Below, piece after piece: positions 46,081-57,459 of a stretch of 64,000 nucleotides of DNA. Numbering within the stretch: the stretch's first letter is position 1; every line of letters starts with the position of its first letter. The translations under genes were made by a program, and so were the position numbers. Below the pieces are notes generated by a model. That model was not told the DNA's origin. It saw nothing but the letters and a program-made list of their open reading frames with translations, and did not search any database. Origin of the DNA: Mactra quadrangularis (lineage: Eukaryota > Mollusca > Bivalvia > Venerida > Mactridae); contig CM046306.1 of assembly GCA_025267735.1 (NCBI GenBank), positions 33,144,960-33,208,959 of the forward strand, read 5' to 3'.

Positions 46081-46687
46081 ACCCCCCCCTTCCAAAAGGA
46101 AATCAGTGATAGCTGGATGATGTTCTTGTAATAAAATCTCATGATTTGAGTTCAATCTATTGTTAATATGTATCAAAGTTCATGTTAGTGATTATGACAT
46201 GATAACGATAATTGGGTCACCATGTTATCATTATAATTATCATCTGATGATCTAGTAGATCAAAGCAATTTTCTGAAATTATAGGATTATATATTTGTAA
46301 TGAATGATAACAATTATTGATAAGTTATATGATCAGGCTAATGGACTGTGTTCCTGAGATGTCAATCTTGATACATAGTCTCCATGTTTAATGTAGGAGT
46401 GGTTAAGGTGGTTGCAGATTTCAAATCACTGGGGAAGGGCAATCTTTAAATTCGAAACTGATTTATCCTAAATAAGGAAGAATTAAGAAAAGTATTTACT
46501 AGATTTACTGGTAGATTAAGTTCTCAGAACTTGGACATTGAAATAGGCAGACACAGTAACATCCTAAAAGGAGAACAGACTCAGAGAGTAAATTATGTTA
46601 TCAAAATGCTATTGAGTCAGAATATCACTTTTTTCTAAGTTGTACTTCTGTAAACATTAAAGACAGAAATATTGTAAAAGTATTTGA
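46081..46687. other. nothing recognised
   Basis: A C-tract follows the SINE end; otherwise an AT-rich spacer. Confidence 0.35.
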
Positions 46688-46985
46688 TATTTATTTATTT
46701 ATTTATTGAAGTTAATGCCGTGTCAACACAACTTAGGTCATTTTACGGCATTCAGCGCACCCAACCTAGCTTTCCTTGACCATTGTTTATAACCAGTACT
46801 CACCTACCCTTCCACAAGGCCGGAAACTTCTCCATATTATCTAATCAATGGAGGAAAATCGACATTATTGTCAAAGTTTCATGGAAGGGTATAACCTCCC
46901 CTGGTGTGATTCGTACCCGCACCCCCTTTGGCACGAGATTCCAAATTCCGGCGGGCGTTACCAACTGCGCTATCGACCTGGGTTA
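46688..46985 (-). mobile_element. SINE family S1, antisense, full length
   Basis: A (TTTA)n tail at the left, then the antisense body (CTCCATATTATCTAATCAAT, GGCCGGAAACTTCTCC) and the antisense B-box GATTCGTACC, to the head at 46980. Probable duplication aaagtatttga (46677-46687) and aaaatatttga (46986-46996). The 67-codon ORF here is SINE sequence. Confidence 0.8.
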
Positions 46986-47062
46986 AAAATATTTGACTTT
47001 ACTTTGTAACAGTGTTGCCTCTGTATGGAAACTTATAGTTATAACTTTTAACTGGCTAGGAT

Positions 47063-47159
47063 CACAGGAGCTTGACATTTTATATCATACTACGAAAATT
47101 CTCCTCTTACATATAAGGAAGGGAATTTTTGTAGTATGATATAAAATGTCAAGCTCCTG
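47063..47159. mobile_element. 97-bp foldback MITE, 8-bp TSD
   Basis: Arms of about 38 bp (CAGGAGCTTGACATTTTATA and inverse TATAAAATGTCAAGCTCCTG) with one or two mismatches. Flanked by gctaggat at 47055-47062 and 47160-47167. The terminus CACAGG resembles the foldback at 12890, so they may share a transposase. Confidence 0.8.
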
Positions 47160-47244
47160 GCTAGGATGGTTGGTTTATCAATTAGGTTTATCATTGTTTT
47201 GCCTAATTACCAACTTAAATACATGTATGTAAATCACACCAATG

Positions 47245-47541
47245 GCTCAGTGCTGCACCAGTCTAACTTCCTGTAAATAAACAGCTGCGGCCGTGGCGTA
47301 GTGGTTAGCATGTCTGACTTCGAATCCGGAGATCCCGGGTTCAAGCCCGGGTGCGGTAGGTCATACCCTGTACATGAGTTGTCGGCCTCGTGATAGGGTT
47401 AGTTAGTACTGGTGATAGAAGTGTCCAGGAAACCTATAGTAGGAAGAGCTGGCCGTCGTATATATGACCTAAATATGTGTTGAATAGGACGTTAAAAAAA
47501 ATGTAAATATAGAATGATGTATACTAGTTTAGTGCTGACCA
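47245..47541. mobile_element. H70 hairpin MITE, copy 2, split by a SINE
   Basis: The left arm GGCTCAGTGCTGCACCAGTC and right arm TATACTAGTTTAGTGCTGAC pair once the SINE at 47280-47501 is removed. Confidence 0.65.
47280..47501 (+). mobile_element. SINE family S3 (tRNA-Arg-like head), TSD tgtaaata
   Basis: The head has D-arm GGCGTAGTGGTTAGC, anticodon arm TCTGACTTCGAATCCGGA and B-box GGTTCAAGCCCGG. The 7-base loop CTTCGAA would put TCG at the anticodon, as in tRNA-Arg(TCG). Body TGAGTTGTCGGCCTCGTG, end GACCTAAATATGTGTTGAAT. Duplications tgtaaata at 47272-47279 and 47502-47509. Confidence 0.85.
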
Positions 47542-47799
47542 ATCAATGTACATAGCTTTACATGTTAAGTTTAAGAGAATATTTGTTCGTTAAGATGGTT
47601 TTATATGATAATATAAAGGCGTATGATGAATGTTCTTGAAGGTGCGAAGTTATAGTAACCCTAATTTGTTATTTAAGGTAGAATGCACGTTATGAAATAA
47701 GCTTAAAGCTATGTAATGATGTACAAGTATTATCATAATCTTTGTTGAAAAGCGGCAAGATATGAATAAGTTTTTTTCTTAAATAAATCTGACCTGGTG

Positions 47800-47948
47800 T
47801 GGACTCCTTAAAATTTCACAAGCACTAGCCCAATGTATAGCATTAATTACATTTTATAATCATTTGCCCAATTATTAACTAGCCAGATGTATAAGTAAAT
47901 TTCACAAGCCTGAATCAATTTTTCACCCTTCTCTGGCTTAGGACTTGT
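47800..47948 (-). mobile_element. MITE family MC, copy 1 (reverse)
   Basis: The minus strand shows AAAAATTGATTCAGGCTTGTGA and GGGCTAGTGCTTGTGAAATTT, shared with 55505-55655 and 60005-60110. Partial inverted symmetry at the ends. Confidence 0.5.
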
Positions 47949-48012
47949 GGGTTAAGGCAATGACTGCATGTTCTGATGCTGTACAGCATTGCACAAGGTT
48001 GTGTCAAGCTAA

Positions 48013-48305
48013 CCGGCATCAGTAGTGCAGTTGGTAGCACGCCTGGATTTTGTAAAACAGTGTCCTAAAGAGGTTACGGTTTCGAATCCCACCTGGGGAT
48101 GTTATACCCTTCCATGAAGTTTGACATTAATGTCAATTTTCCTCCATTGATAAGGTATATGGAGAAGTTTTCAGTCTTGTGGAAGGGTAGGTGAGTACTG
48201 GTTATAGACTAGCGTCCAGGAAAGCTAGGTTGGGTGCCCTGGACATTATAAAATAACCTAAAAAATTGTGTTGACACAACATGAAACCCAGTAAAGAAAA
48301 TTGCA
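48013..48305 (+). mobile_element. SINE family S1, full length, TSD tcaagctaa
   Basis: Head GTAGTGCAGTTGGTAGCACG and B-box GGTTTCGAATCCCACC, then the S1 body to GTTGACACAACATGAAACCC. Duplications at 48004-48012 and 48306-48314. Confidence 0.85.
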
Positions 48306-48314
48306 TCAAGCTAA

Positions 48315-49066
48315 TTACGGACTTTCTACCTTAACGATGAGCTGTCATTTATCTCGTCAGATGTCTCATACTCTATTATGTAGGTCAGAGTAATTTTTCA
48401 AAAATCTCTCTCCTATGATCCTTATTAAATGGAGTGTTATGCATGCAAACATTGAGTGCTTGTAGATAAAAATCCCGAAATGACATGAACTAAAATTACC
48501 TCCATTTAGGAGATGTGATTGTTGGGCGTACTCTCAGAAATTATGGAATGTAATCATATTTGAGTTCATATTCATGTCAGCATGCTAGCTAACAATTGAT
48601 AAGAGACATTTTTTGTGTCAATAGTCAAGTTATATACCACTTTTACTGTATGAAAATTATCATTATTTTGAAATTATTTGATTCTGAAATTATTTGCTTT
48701 TGAGTTCATTTGATTTTGAATTTATTTGAATTGTTGTTTGTGTTTATAGTGTTGTTACTAACTCTGTTGAATACATGATTTGTTATTTAAATATTATTAA
48801 CAAATTGTTTGATTGTGGATAGAATATGTTTAATCTATAAATCTATCTAAAACAGAATTATATAATTATTATGATAATTTGTTGAAACAAATGTTACAGT
48901 ATTGTGGTATAAATGCCAGATGACAGGTGGGAAAACTCTGGATTTATTTATAGTGTATTTCCTTCTGATAATTGTGATTTATAATTAACTTTTCCTATTT
49001 GCTTGGATTAAAATATTAGGATTATCACTATAGTCATGTTGTAGGTATCATTTTGTATATAATTTA
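48315..49066. other. nothing recognised
   Basis: AT-rich spacer. Confidence 0.4.
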
Positions 49067-49209
49067 TTGTCAAGTTTTATTCGACTGTCAATTGTGCGTA
49101 CATAATTTCCACTGATTTAAATACTCACAATAGTACTTCTGTACTTACACTTGATTTAAGTCAGCAAGGTTAATTTATGCGCCACTGACAGTTGAATAAA
49201 ATTTGACAA
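49067..49209. mobile_element. 143-bp MITE with long imperfect inverted repeats
   Basis: TTGTCAAGTTTTATTCGACT and AGTTGAATAAAATTTGACAA are inverted, followed by weaker pairing inward (GATTTAAATACTC against the ATTTAAGTCAG region). Part of the right half recurs at 57120-57255, where an H76 hairpin interrupts it. Confidence 0.7.
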
Positions 49210-49830
49210 TATAGTCCAATTTTTTAACATTGCATGTTGATAAAAATAATAAGTAAGAGGTTTAAGCCCCCTTTTTATGCGAGGTTAAACAATTGAAATT
49301 ACATTCTGGTTTAAATTAAATTGGCTGATTTTGTCCAGTATGTTTAAGTCAAACAGTTTTCATTTGATACTTGCTCAAGATATAATAAATGCACTAGGCC
49401 AAAACTCAGATAAGTTCAACTATCACCAGCCAACCTAACTAAAAACTGGACACTGGATTCAAAAAGTGTGCTATCTACCGCACCACAGATACAGGTTCAG
49501 AAACTGTATATTCAGCATATTTTTAATTTAACCAACTTGCTATGTCTTTTAGTGGCTTTACTTAAAGCAAGCATTAACTCACTAGTTGGTAAACTTGGTA
49601 TTTAATCTAACTTCCCTTCAAGCCTGCTGTATCACCTAGACTGTCTGAGTGTCACATTAGACTTATTTAAATCTCAATTTGTTTAATACTGAACTACTAT
49701 GTACACATGATCTAATGCATGCTGAATCTTAATTATTGTTCCCCTTTTCAATCCAAGAGTGATTGAGCATGATTTAAAGTTGTAATATTAATTTTTCTTG
49801 TAAAAAAATATATGATATATTAAATACCCA
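49210..49830. other. nothing recognised
   Basis: AT-rich spacer. Confidence 0.4.
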
Positions 49831-49919
49831 TGTGTCAATGCAAAACTAGCTTAATTCACATACAAATGTATAGATAAAGAATAATGTAGACTTGTTATGC
49901 ACTGACACACCAATACATC
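49831..49919. mobile_element. H70 hairpin MITE, copy 3
   Basis: TGTGTCAATGCAAAACTAGC and ACTTGTTATGCACTGACACA are inverted. Confidence 0.6.
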
Positions 49920-50654
49920 ATTTGATATATTGAAGCATTGAAAAAAACATACATGCCTCTTTTTGTAACAATTGATACATCTTATGATTTTTCATGCATT
50001 TAACCAAAATTGTTATGAGCCAAATCAGGAAGTATAGAAAATTACAAGCACTAACAATGATATAAGCTTCATGCTGCACATGTTAGATTTTAGTCCACAG
50101 TTCACTGTTTGTACATAATTCTGCTAGTGTTATACTTTGATTTTTTAAATAGTTATTCTGACAAGTCTCAAATTTACAAGTTTTTAACTGACATCAGAGA
50201 ACAATGCTTATGAAGTGCTAAAGGAAACATACATGTATGAGGAACATTAAAAAACATTTATAAAACAATAACTCAAGGAGTTTCTGCCTTGGAACAGCCA
50301 ATGGCAAAATAGTTGCCTCTGGGATTTAAAACTATGTTCTAAGGTGCGTCAACAGCACACTTGCACCATCAGTTTCATGTACATGTATATGAATTTAAAA
50401 TTCTCTGTACATTTTGAATGTTTTCAACACAGATAGACTATCATGATAAGCATATGTGACAGTATATTGTTGATAGGTTGGTGTATGACTGGTAGATGTA
50501 AACATAATGTTAAACATTGTTATAATGGTCACAGGTTGTCAGTTGAACATTACTTGTATTACAATTATCATGTTAAACATACCATACAATACTGAGTTGA
50601 TGGCCACCTTTATTACATGCAACCAATTCAATTAATATGAGTCTCACAGGGATG
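49920..50654. other. nothing recognised
   Basis: AT-rich spacer. Confidence 0.4.
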
Positions 50655-50823
50655 ATTGGGCTTTGCCTAACTGTGTTGCCTCTATAGATAAACTTAAAGT
50701 GTTTAATATGATGATGATATTAAAAAAGTCTTGATGATGATGATGATTATTATGATGATGATGATTATGATGATGATAATGATGATGATGATGATGATGA
50801 TGATTATGATGATGATGATGATC
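50655..50823 (+). repeat. LINE 3'-end relic plus (GAT)n microsatellite
   Basis: GGCTTTGCCTAACTGTGTTG at 50660 matches the 3' end of the LINE at 26358-26788. A GAT/ATG tract then runs to 50823 and may descend from its tail. Confidence 0.6.
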
Positions 50824-51140
50824 ATAGCATTCTCACTTATTTTACATCAGACAAGCTGGCAGTAAAGGTCATGTTCAGCTGACCTTTACCGTTTCTTAAT
50901 ATTAATGACGTAACTTGCCGAGTATTATCCAATCACAGCATATATGAGTAACATGCATCAACAAAATAGATTCGAAAATCTGATCTTAAAACAGAATTAC
51001 GAAATTCTATCGCTATTAATAGAGTTTTGCCTTGATAAAAGTTATGCTTATTGGTCGACATACAGACCCTCTGAACAATTGGTCCCTTAGGTTGTATGTG
51101 TCGTGTGATCCTATGACAGCTATCTATTGAATACCTGTTT

Positions 51141-51220
51141 ACTGAAATTGCCATTTACTGAAATTGCCATATACTGAAATTGCCATTTACTGAAATTGCC
51201 ATTTACTGAAATTGCCAAAT
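51141..51220 (+). repeat. 16-bp tandem repeat, five copies
   Basis: ACTGAAATTGCCATTT repeated with starts at 51141, 51157, 51173, 51189 and 51205; nearly perfect. Confidence 0.95.
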
Positions 51221-51224
51221 TAAT

Positions 51225-53691
51225 TGTTCTCATGTACACCTGTCATTAATGATAAATTAGCAATCTGATCTATATAGAATAGCCATTTTTTGTGGTTCAC
51301 TTGTATGGATGCTTATTAGATGTTTTACGGTATTTACGGTACATGTATTTTTTTGTTAGTTTTGTCAGGGACTGGTAAAAAACCTATGTTTACTAGTGTT
51401 AAAATGCCCTGTGGTTTTATTTCTCACTAGTATATACATACCTTATTTGTAGAGAAAACTATTACAGCAAATATTTACATTGCTTAATCCTTTCTACTGG
51501 ATTTTACATTTGAAATATCCTTAGTCTGTATGATTGTAAAATAAATCGTTCATTTATTTTAACGACAAACAATTTTTTTTTGTCGACTCTGCTGGAAAGA
51601 ATTTCTTGTGTCTGCAACAGTGTTTGAGTTTTTTTGTTATTTGAAATTGAATTCTGATATTTAGTGAATGGAAAGTTTTAAAATTGTAAATTGTTGAAAT
51701 TATTGTTAAAATTAGTATTGGAATTTTTGTTGGTATTCATAATACAATATCCCTTTTGGAATGCAGAAAAATATAGGTGAGGTTTTAAAATATTATTTCT
51801 TTTATTGTTAAAGCTTATGACATGTATTTATTTTTGTTTATCGGTGCATTTATTTAGTTGTATTGTACGTTTTGTTATTCATTGCATTCTTTGCTGTGTT
51901 TCCTTTGATTTTAATTTTTGTAAAATTGTTTTTTTGAAATTACAAGTAATTGTTCTGGTTTGCTGGATGTGTATGGTAAAGTATTTTAATTTTGTGCTTC
52001 AATTTAAATATAATGATATGGTTTTTAAAAAAACTGGCACAACAGTCCTGTTTCTTTTTTTATTTAATGAAACTTTGCCCTGTACACCTGCTTAGTAATT
52101 AACACAAAATATGTCTTGCTATTAAAAATTAATTTGATCAAAATTGAAATAAGAAACATATTACGCATATACATTTATTCCAAATTACAAACATAAATAC
52201 GACATATATTATTTTCATACAAATATGCAAATTACAAACATTAGATATAACATATTTGTACAAAATATTTGATTAATTGAAGTAACCAACTTCTATTGCT
52301 GAAAAGATGATATTTTTATATAGATCTGTGTAGTATAAGGAACAGTGTGTTCCAAACACTGACATGTCTCTTTTCATTAATCAGGTTAACATCTTTGCCC
52401 TAAGTTGGAGTCAAGTCCCTATAAAACTGATACAAAAAGTGAACTATTTTCTAACATATTTTGCAGGGTTTAACTCTTAACTGTTTAAACAGAGATCCTG
52501 AAGGGATCCCTTGTCAGTAATTTAAAGATTCCTCCTTAACATTAGGGATGCCTCCCCCTCCCCATAAATGAAAAAAATGGTAACCCAAGTGCAGTTGCAA
52601 ATTGTAATAAACAGGTTTATGGAAACTCAAATTCATATAAGCGCAGTGTAATTCAGTAATCCTGATGGAATCCCAAGCTAAAATCACAGGGGGGTTTGTA
52701 TTATCAAAGCATCTTACAACCAGTTTTAGTTGTAAATTCTTCCATGTTGTATTGTTTAATTATCATAAGATTTTTGATAACATGCTGCCAGGGTACTTTC
52801 CAAGCCTATGGGATCCTTGGAATCCCGGGACACTCTTAGTGTTTAAGTGTCAAACCCTGTATTTTGTCATCATAAAAGCTAACTCCAAGTGTCTGTTCTA
52901 TAATGTCCTATATTATACAAGTTGTAAGTCGTGAGGAATGTTCACCTACTATCAATGATTAATTATTGTTCGTGCAGAAAAAATAACTGTGCTACTGTCA
53001 CAAAAAACTTAGTAGAACAAATGTAACATCAACCATAGATAATGTTGTGGAGATTTTTTTTTGTTTATTTCTGCACCTGCGGTAGACATTTGTATGAATG
53101 AATAGAGATAGGTTCTCTAACTTACATGATTAATGTTATTTTTGTTGTAGTTATTTTCTGGGGGTCTGCCAGACTGGACATTCAGTTTTAAACTAAGTTT
53201 CCAGCTACATCTTTTCCTTGTCCAAACCAAATGTATAAAAGCAGTAACAAGTTGCCCGACCCCAAATATAGGTCATCGGGGAGGGGGTGCAATAGGATGA
53301 CCTTAATGTCAAGCACTGGTTTGTCTACGCTAAGTATAAAGATGGATTATGTACATATCCCAGCTAGAAACTAACCTTTTAGTAGGTTCTTAAATACTCT
53401 GCTTGGCTGATACCCTGGCTTTTTGTAGTTGGTGACTGTCTCCCTTTTTCTTAACTTGACTGGTGGCTAACATTATGTAAGAATGAAAATTGTTATGCTT
53501 TTATAAATGATCTACTTGTTTGTTGTATAATGTTTGCTCATGAACAATGTTTAGGAGTGAGTATGTTTGTTAGTTGGTTGGTAGGTTGCTTCCTTTGTCA
53601 GGCAGACAGGCACGGTCAATGAATTGGTAAAAAAGCAATTATCATTTCTTATTTTGCAAACACAGCAGAATCTTATTTTAAAATTGTGTTG
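51225..53691. other. nothing recognised
   Basis: Long AT-rich stretch. ATGCAGAAAAATATAG followed by GTGAGG at 51763-51784 is a donor-like string without further support. ORFs here lack domains. Confidence 0.35.
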
Positions 53692-53756
53692 GTCAGTGCA
53701 AAACTAGTACAGGTACATGTATGTAAAACAAATAGGTAGGCTAGTTTTACGCTGAC
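53692..53756. mobile_element. H70 hairpin MITE, copy 4
   Basis: GTCAGTGCAAAACTAGTAC and GGCTAGTTTTACGCTGAC are inverted around an AT-rich loop. Confidence 0.65.
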
Positions 53757-54742
53757 TCATCAAAAATTTGTCATATAAATGTTAAAAACTTGTCATAAAA
53801 GTTTATCCCTCAAGCTATTTGTTTTAAACAAACTGTTGATGATGACACTTGAATTGACAACTAGATTGTATAAACTATGCATTACTTGCAGTTAAGCAAA
53901 GGGTTAAAGATTAAGTGATGTTTGCCAGCTGTAGGTTTGATTTCTCCCTTTTCTCTCATCGTAAGTGGTTAGGGGTTATCATTTAGCGTAGAAAATGATG
54001 AGATTGTAGGTACCATCGTTTCACTTTCCGTTGACTTTATTCGTTGAAAGTTTACTATTCATTATCTATGAGCTGTTGATAGTTGCCTAGCTATACTAAT
54101 ACATCTAGGAATGAACACGACTTATGGTAATTGCTTAACGGAAAGATCAATTAAGTTTTCTGATTTAATTAGCTCTTGATATACATTTATAATCTTATAT
54201 CATGGGTATACACCTTAGTGTATTAAGGTTAATTATTGTCCTATCTCTTTTCTAATTCATTCAAGTTTTTTGTTTTAATACTGAGTCACTTGAAAAAAAA
54301 AGAAGGTAATATTTTGAAAATTACATGCCAGTCTGTCTGTCTCTCCTTACTAATGTGTCATCTTAGAGTTGCTGCTTGCTAAAGTCCAAACAATTTCTTG
54401 CAGGCTTTTTTTCAGTATTTGGGGAAGAGGCCTGAGGCCTTTTTTAATAAAAAACATTTGGGAAATATTATCACAATGTCATAGATACTCTAGGAACACA
54501 AAAACCATAGTAAACTACAAATTTGGGGAAAACTGCATGATTTTAAGGAAATTTTAAGAGGCAAAGACGCCTGTATAAGAGAGGAATGGCGCCTGTAAAC
54601 AGCCCCTGTTATATAAGGAAAACAAAGGTTTGGCTTGTAAGGTTACAGTGCCTTAATATTTGACTTTCAATCCAAGGGATTTTGCTTTAATTCTGTGGCA
54701 TGTCCTAATTACCTTCGTAGGGTTTGTTCATGACAGTTATTT
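53757..54742. other. nothing recognised
   Basis: AT-rich spacer. Confidence 0.4.
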
Positions 54743-54800
54743 AATAACAATAATAAAGATTTTATTTAATGAGGCTACACATTCAGATAAATCCAATCTT
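54743..54800 (-). mobile_element. LINE 3'-end fragment
   Basis: An AATAATAAAG tail remnant, then TTTATTTAATGAGGCTACAC, the same antisense 3' end as the LINE at 13596-14290. Confidence 0.7.
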
Positions 54801-54894
54801 CTTCAGCCTTTCTCCCACATACCTCAGTGTCAAGTAAGAGCAGTTGCAATCAACTTGTAATGGAATGTGCTAAGTACTAGTTTAAAAACTCATT

Positions 54895-55137
54895 GGTGCT
54901 TTTTACAAAAAATCTTAAGATAAAAATCATCGTAAGTCAAAATCAAGAAACATTAATAATATGGTCATTTGTTTGGCCAATCATTTCCAAATATTATTGA
55001 ACTACATTGTATACCTTTTGAATATCCTATCACCATCACTCTTATATGAATTCTTTACTTATCTGACTTTGAACTGTGAAATTTATAAAATTGACTTACG
55101 ATAACTTTTTTCGTAAGAATTTTTGTGAAATAGTGCA
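54895..55137. mobile_element. M240 MITE, copy 2 (inverted relative to copy 1)
   Basis: GGTGCTTTTTACAAAAAATC at the left, GAATTTTTGTGAAATAGTGC at the right. Its reverse complement shares CGTAAGTCA-TTTTATA, TTCAAAGTCAG and TATTATTAATGTT with 40898-41137. Confidence 0.75.
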
Positions 55138-55504
55138 CAGATTTCCAGTGGTCTATTAGACTTGCCAGAGCAGGGGTAAAAGGACAACTGACTGCAACAA
55201 ACTTATTGAAAAAGTTCTTGAAAAGTGTGACAAAGCACCTTTAAGTCACTATAATATTTACATTGAGATGTTTTTTGGGTCATTTGACTATTTAAACAAA
55301 AGTGGTCAGCTGATATATACCTCAGTGACATTACTAAGATATTTACAGTCCTTGTTCCTGAGGCATTACAAAAATGACTCCGTTATAGTTTCACTGGTAT
55401 TTTATAAATTGACTCCTCTTTGTCGCAGAGTTACTTGCCATTAAAGGTATTCTTGATGAAGCTGTGTATGTGTGAATATCTATTACGTCATTTTGGTTGT
55501 AGAA
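55138..55504. other. nothing recognised
   Basis: No supported feature. Confidence 0.4.
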
Positions 55505-55655
55505 GTCATTGCCTTTAGCTACTAGCCTTAAGCCCAAAACTAGTGAAAACCTGATTCAGGCTGATGAAAATAATATTTACTTATTTCATATAGTTTGGCT
55601 TTTACCATAAAACTATAAATTTGGCTAGTTCTTGTGAAAATTTATGGTTGTAGTA
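55505..55655 (+). mobile_element. MITE family MC, copy 2
   Basis: AACCTGATTCAGGCTGATGA and ATTTGGCTAGTTCTTGTGAA recur in the copies at 47800 and 60005. Confidence 0.5.
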
Positions 55656-56243
55656 AGTTTGACTCTTCAATTAAATTTAAAACAACTAAAAGTGCCTCTT
55701 ATGTCATTGAAATAGTAGATTTTTTATGAATGAATAATGGGCTAAGAATGATGGCGCGAATATTAATATTTATTGACCGTTTAAGAGACAATCTTTTATG
55801 TATACCATATTTGGACATAAAGCGTATAATATCAGTTACTGATAAGTACTCTATTGGAAAGTTTGTTTATTTTACACATTGGGGAATAATGTTCTACGTA
55901 ATAGTGGACCGACTCTTCAAATACTCTAGGTCAATGCATTGAATAGTAGATTAAAGTTTAGTTTGAAAAGTTTAAAATCAAATATCTCAATTGTTTAGTC
56001 CTTTACTTCACAAAGATAAAATGTGAATACAAAACTTTGGGATACCTATCAACACTGTACTCATATATTTAAAGTTTGATGAACTCACTGGTTGATGTCA
56101 GTGTTTTCAACTTATGAAATCAAATATATCATTCTGTATGGATGTAAGTTGATGGTGTCTCATGTATAAATTTTTAGTGAAGGATTTTGATGAATCAGGT
56201 AATAAATTATTGATGTTTGTTTATATTTTTGATGTAGTTATAG
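55656..56243. other. nothing recognised
   Basis: The 70-codon ORF at 55730 has no domain or splice support. Confidence 0.35.
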
Positions 56244-56310
56244 TTTGTTTTTTCTCAACTGTCAAAGCTTGAATAATTTCATGAAGACTGAATGCATTGT
56301 TTTTGTACAG
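56244..56310 (+). mobile_element. M150 MITE, left-end fragment
   Basis: TTTTTTCTCAACTGTCAAAG, then TGAATAATTTCATGAAGACT, match the left ends at 18688 and 22170. The right end is not clear. Confidence 0.5.
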
Positions 56311-57160
56311 GCGGCCCAATTGTTATTAAAAATATCTTGACTAAAACATATCATACAGCATAAACAGATTTACTCAATCATAATACTCACTTTCGGAAAC
56401 TCATGGATGTATTACAATAATGCATGCCCAACTGACAATTGAAAAAATAATTAACAAAAAATGGTAATGTGTTTTGTCCTCGCATTTGGGTGCTTAATAC
56501 TTTTTTTTGTTCAATATAAGTTTAAGAAATTTTCTAAACTACCTTGACTTATAGATGGGGTTGACATCATGGTTTTACTGTATATAAACTTAAATTCTTC
56601 TGAATGTAGTTATTATGAAATATATATGAATTGATGATATACTGATAATACATTTCATGATGATGTGATCATGTGATGATACAAGGGCGTGTGTGAGTGT
56701 GTGTGTGCATATATACTTCAACCAAAACTGCAAATTACTGTGACGTAGTATGCAAAAACTGATTATTATATACTTGAATATATCTCAATTTATTTGTTTA
56801 TCTATTCATGTACATCATTTTGAAGTTTTCTTGAGTTTTTGTGCTGTAACTTTATGTATCTTGAATATTGTGTCATACGCTACTTGGATTTGGTTGGATT
56901 AAACAATAATTATAAGGACTCTTTGTACAGGTTGTAAAACTAATTAAGAAGGACATTTTGTCCATTCTGTTAATATGTGAGTGATATTTATTGTCCGCCT
57001 AGCTGAACTTAGTATTCAAGTTTTCTTGGACTAACTTCCATTAGATACTATAAGATATGAGATAATCCTTGCTCAACTATGGATAACCATTTCTATCAGA
57101 AGTAAGTACAGAAGTACTGTAACGAGTATTTTAATCAGCAGGGTTAATGTACACACAACT
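56311..57160. other. spacer with short (GT)n
   Basis: A GT-rich tract lies at about 56690-56708. The right end (57120-57160) is half of an element related to 49067-49209. Confidence 0.4.
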
Positions 57161-57236
57161 TGCGGGTTTAGCGCAAAACAGTCATAATTTAATATAAGAA
57201 AAGAGTGAGTTATGACCGTTTTGCACTGAACCTGCG
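57161..57236. mobile_element. 76-bp hairpin MITE (H76), copy 3, TSD aact, nested
   Basis: TGCGGGTTTAGCGCAAAAC and GTTTTGCACTGAACCTGCGA are inverted. 76 bp, flanked by aact at 57157-57160 and 57237-57240. The flanks rejoin into sequence like the right part of the MITE at 49067-49209, so the hairpin inserted into an older element. Confidence 0.8.
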
Positions 57237-57459
57237 AACTGACAGCTGAATAAAAGATAACGAAATTTATCTTGTCTTGAATCAAAATGAATAATTTATT
57301 TTGTTGCATTATGGGTATTATACATTGTACAAACTACAAAACATGTAGTTAATACATTCATGCATGTAAAATCAAAGTTTAATACTTAAAAGTGATGATC
57401 ATGAATATATTTAAAGTTAGTGAAGTATTTATACTGATCCATTATGTCTAGAGCACTTG

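Noticed and set aside
46783..46986. 67-codon ORF
   Set aside because: Entirely antisense S1 SINE sequence.
51141..51220. CRISPR-like regular repeats
   Set aside because: Repeats are directly adjacent with no spacers, in a eukaryotic context; a plain tandem repeat.
51763..51784. ATGCAGAAAAATATAG plus GTGAGG as a first exon
   Set aside because: The donor is fair but the surroundings show no coding or promoter cue; weaker than the other short exons.
55730..55942. 70-codon ORF as a small membrane protein
   Set aside because: No start context, splice site, repeat or motif support; length is expected by chance in 64 kb.
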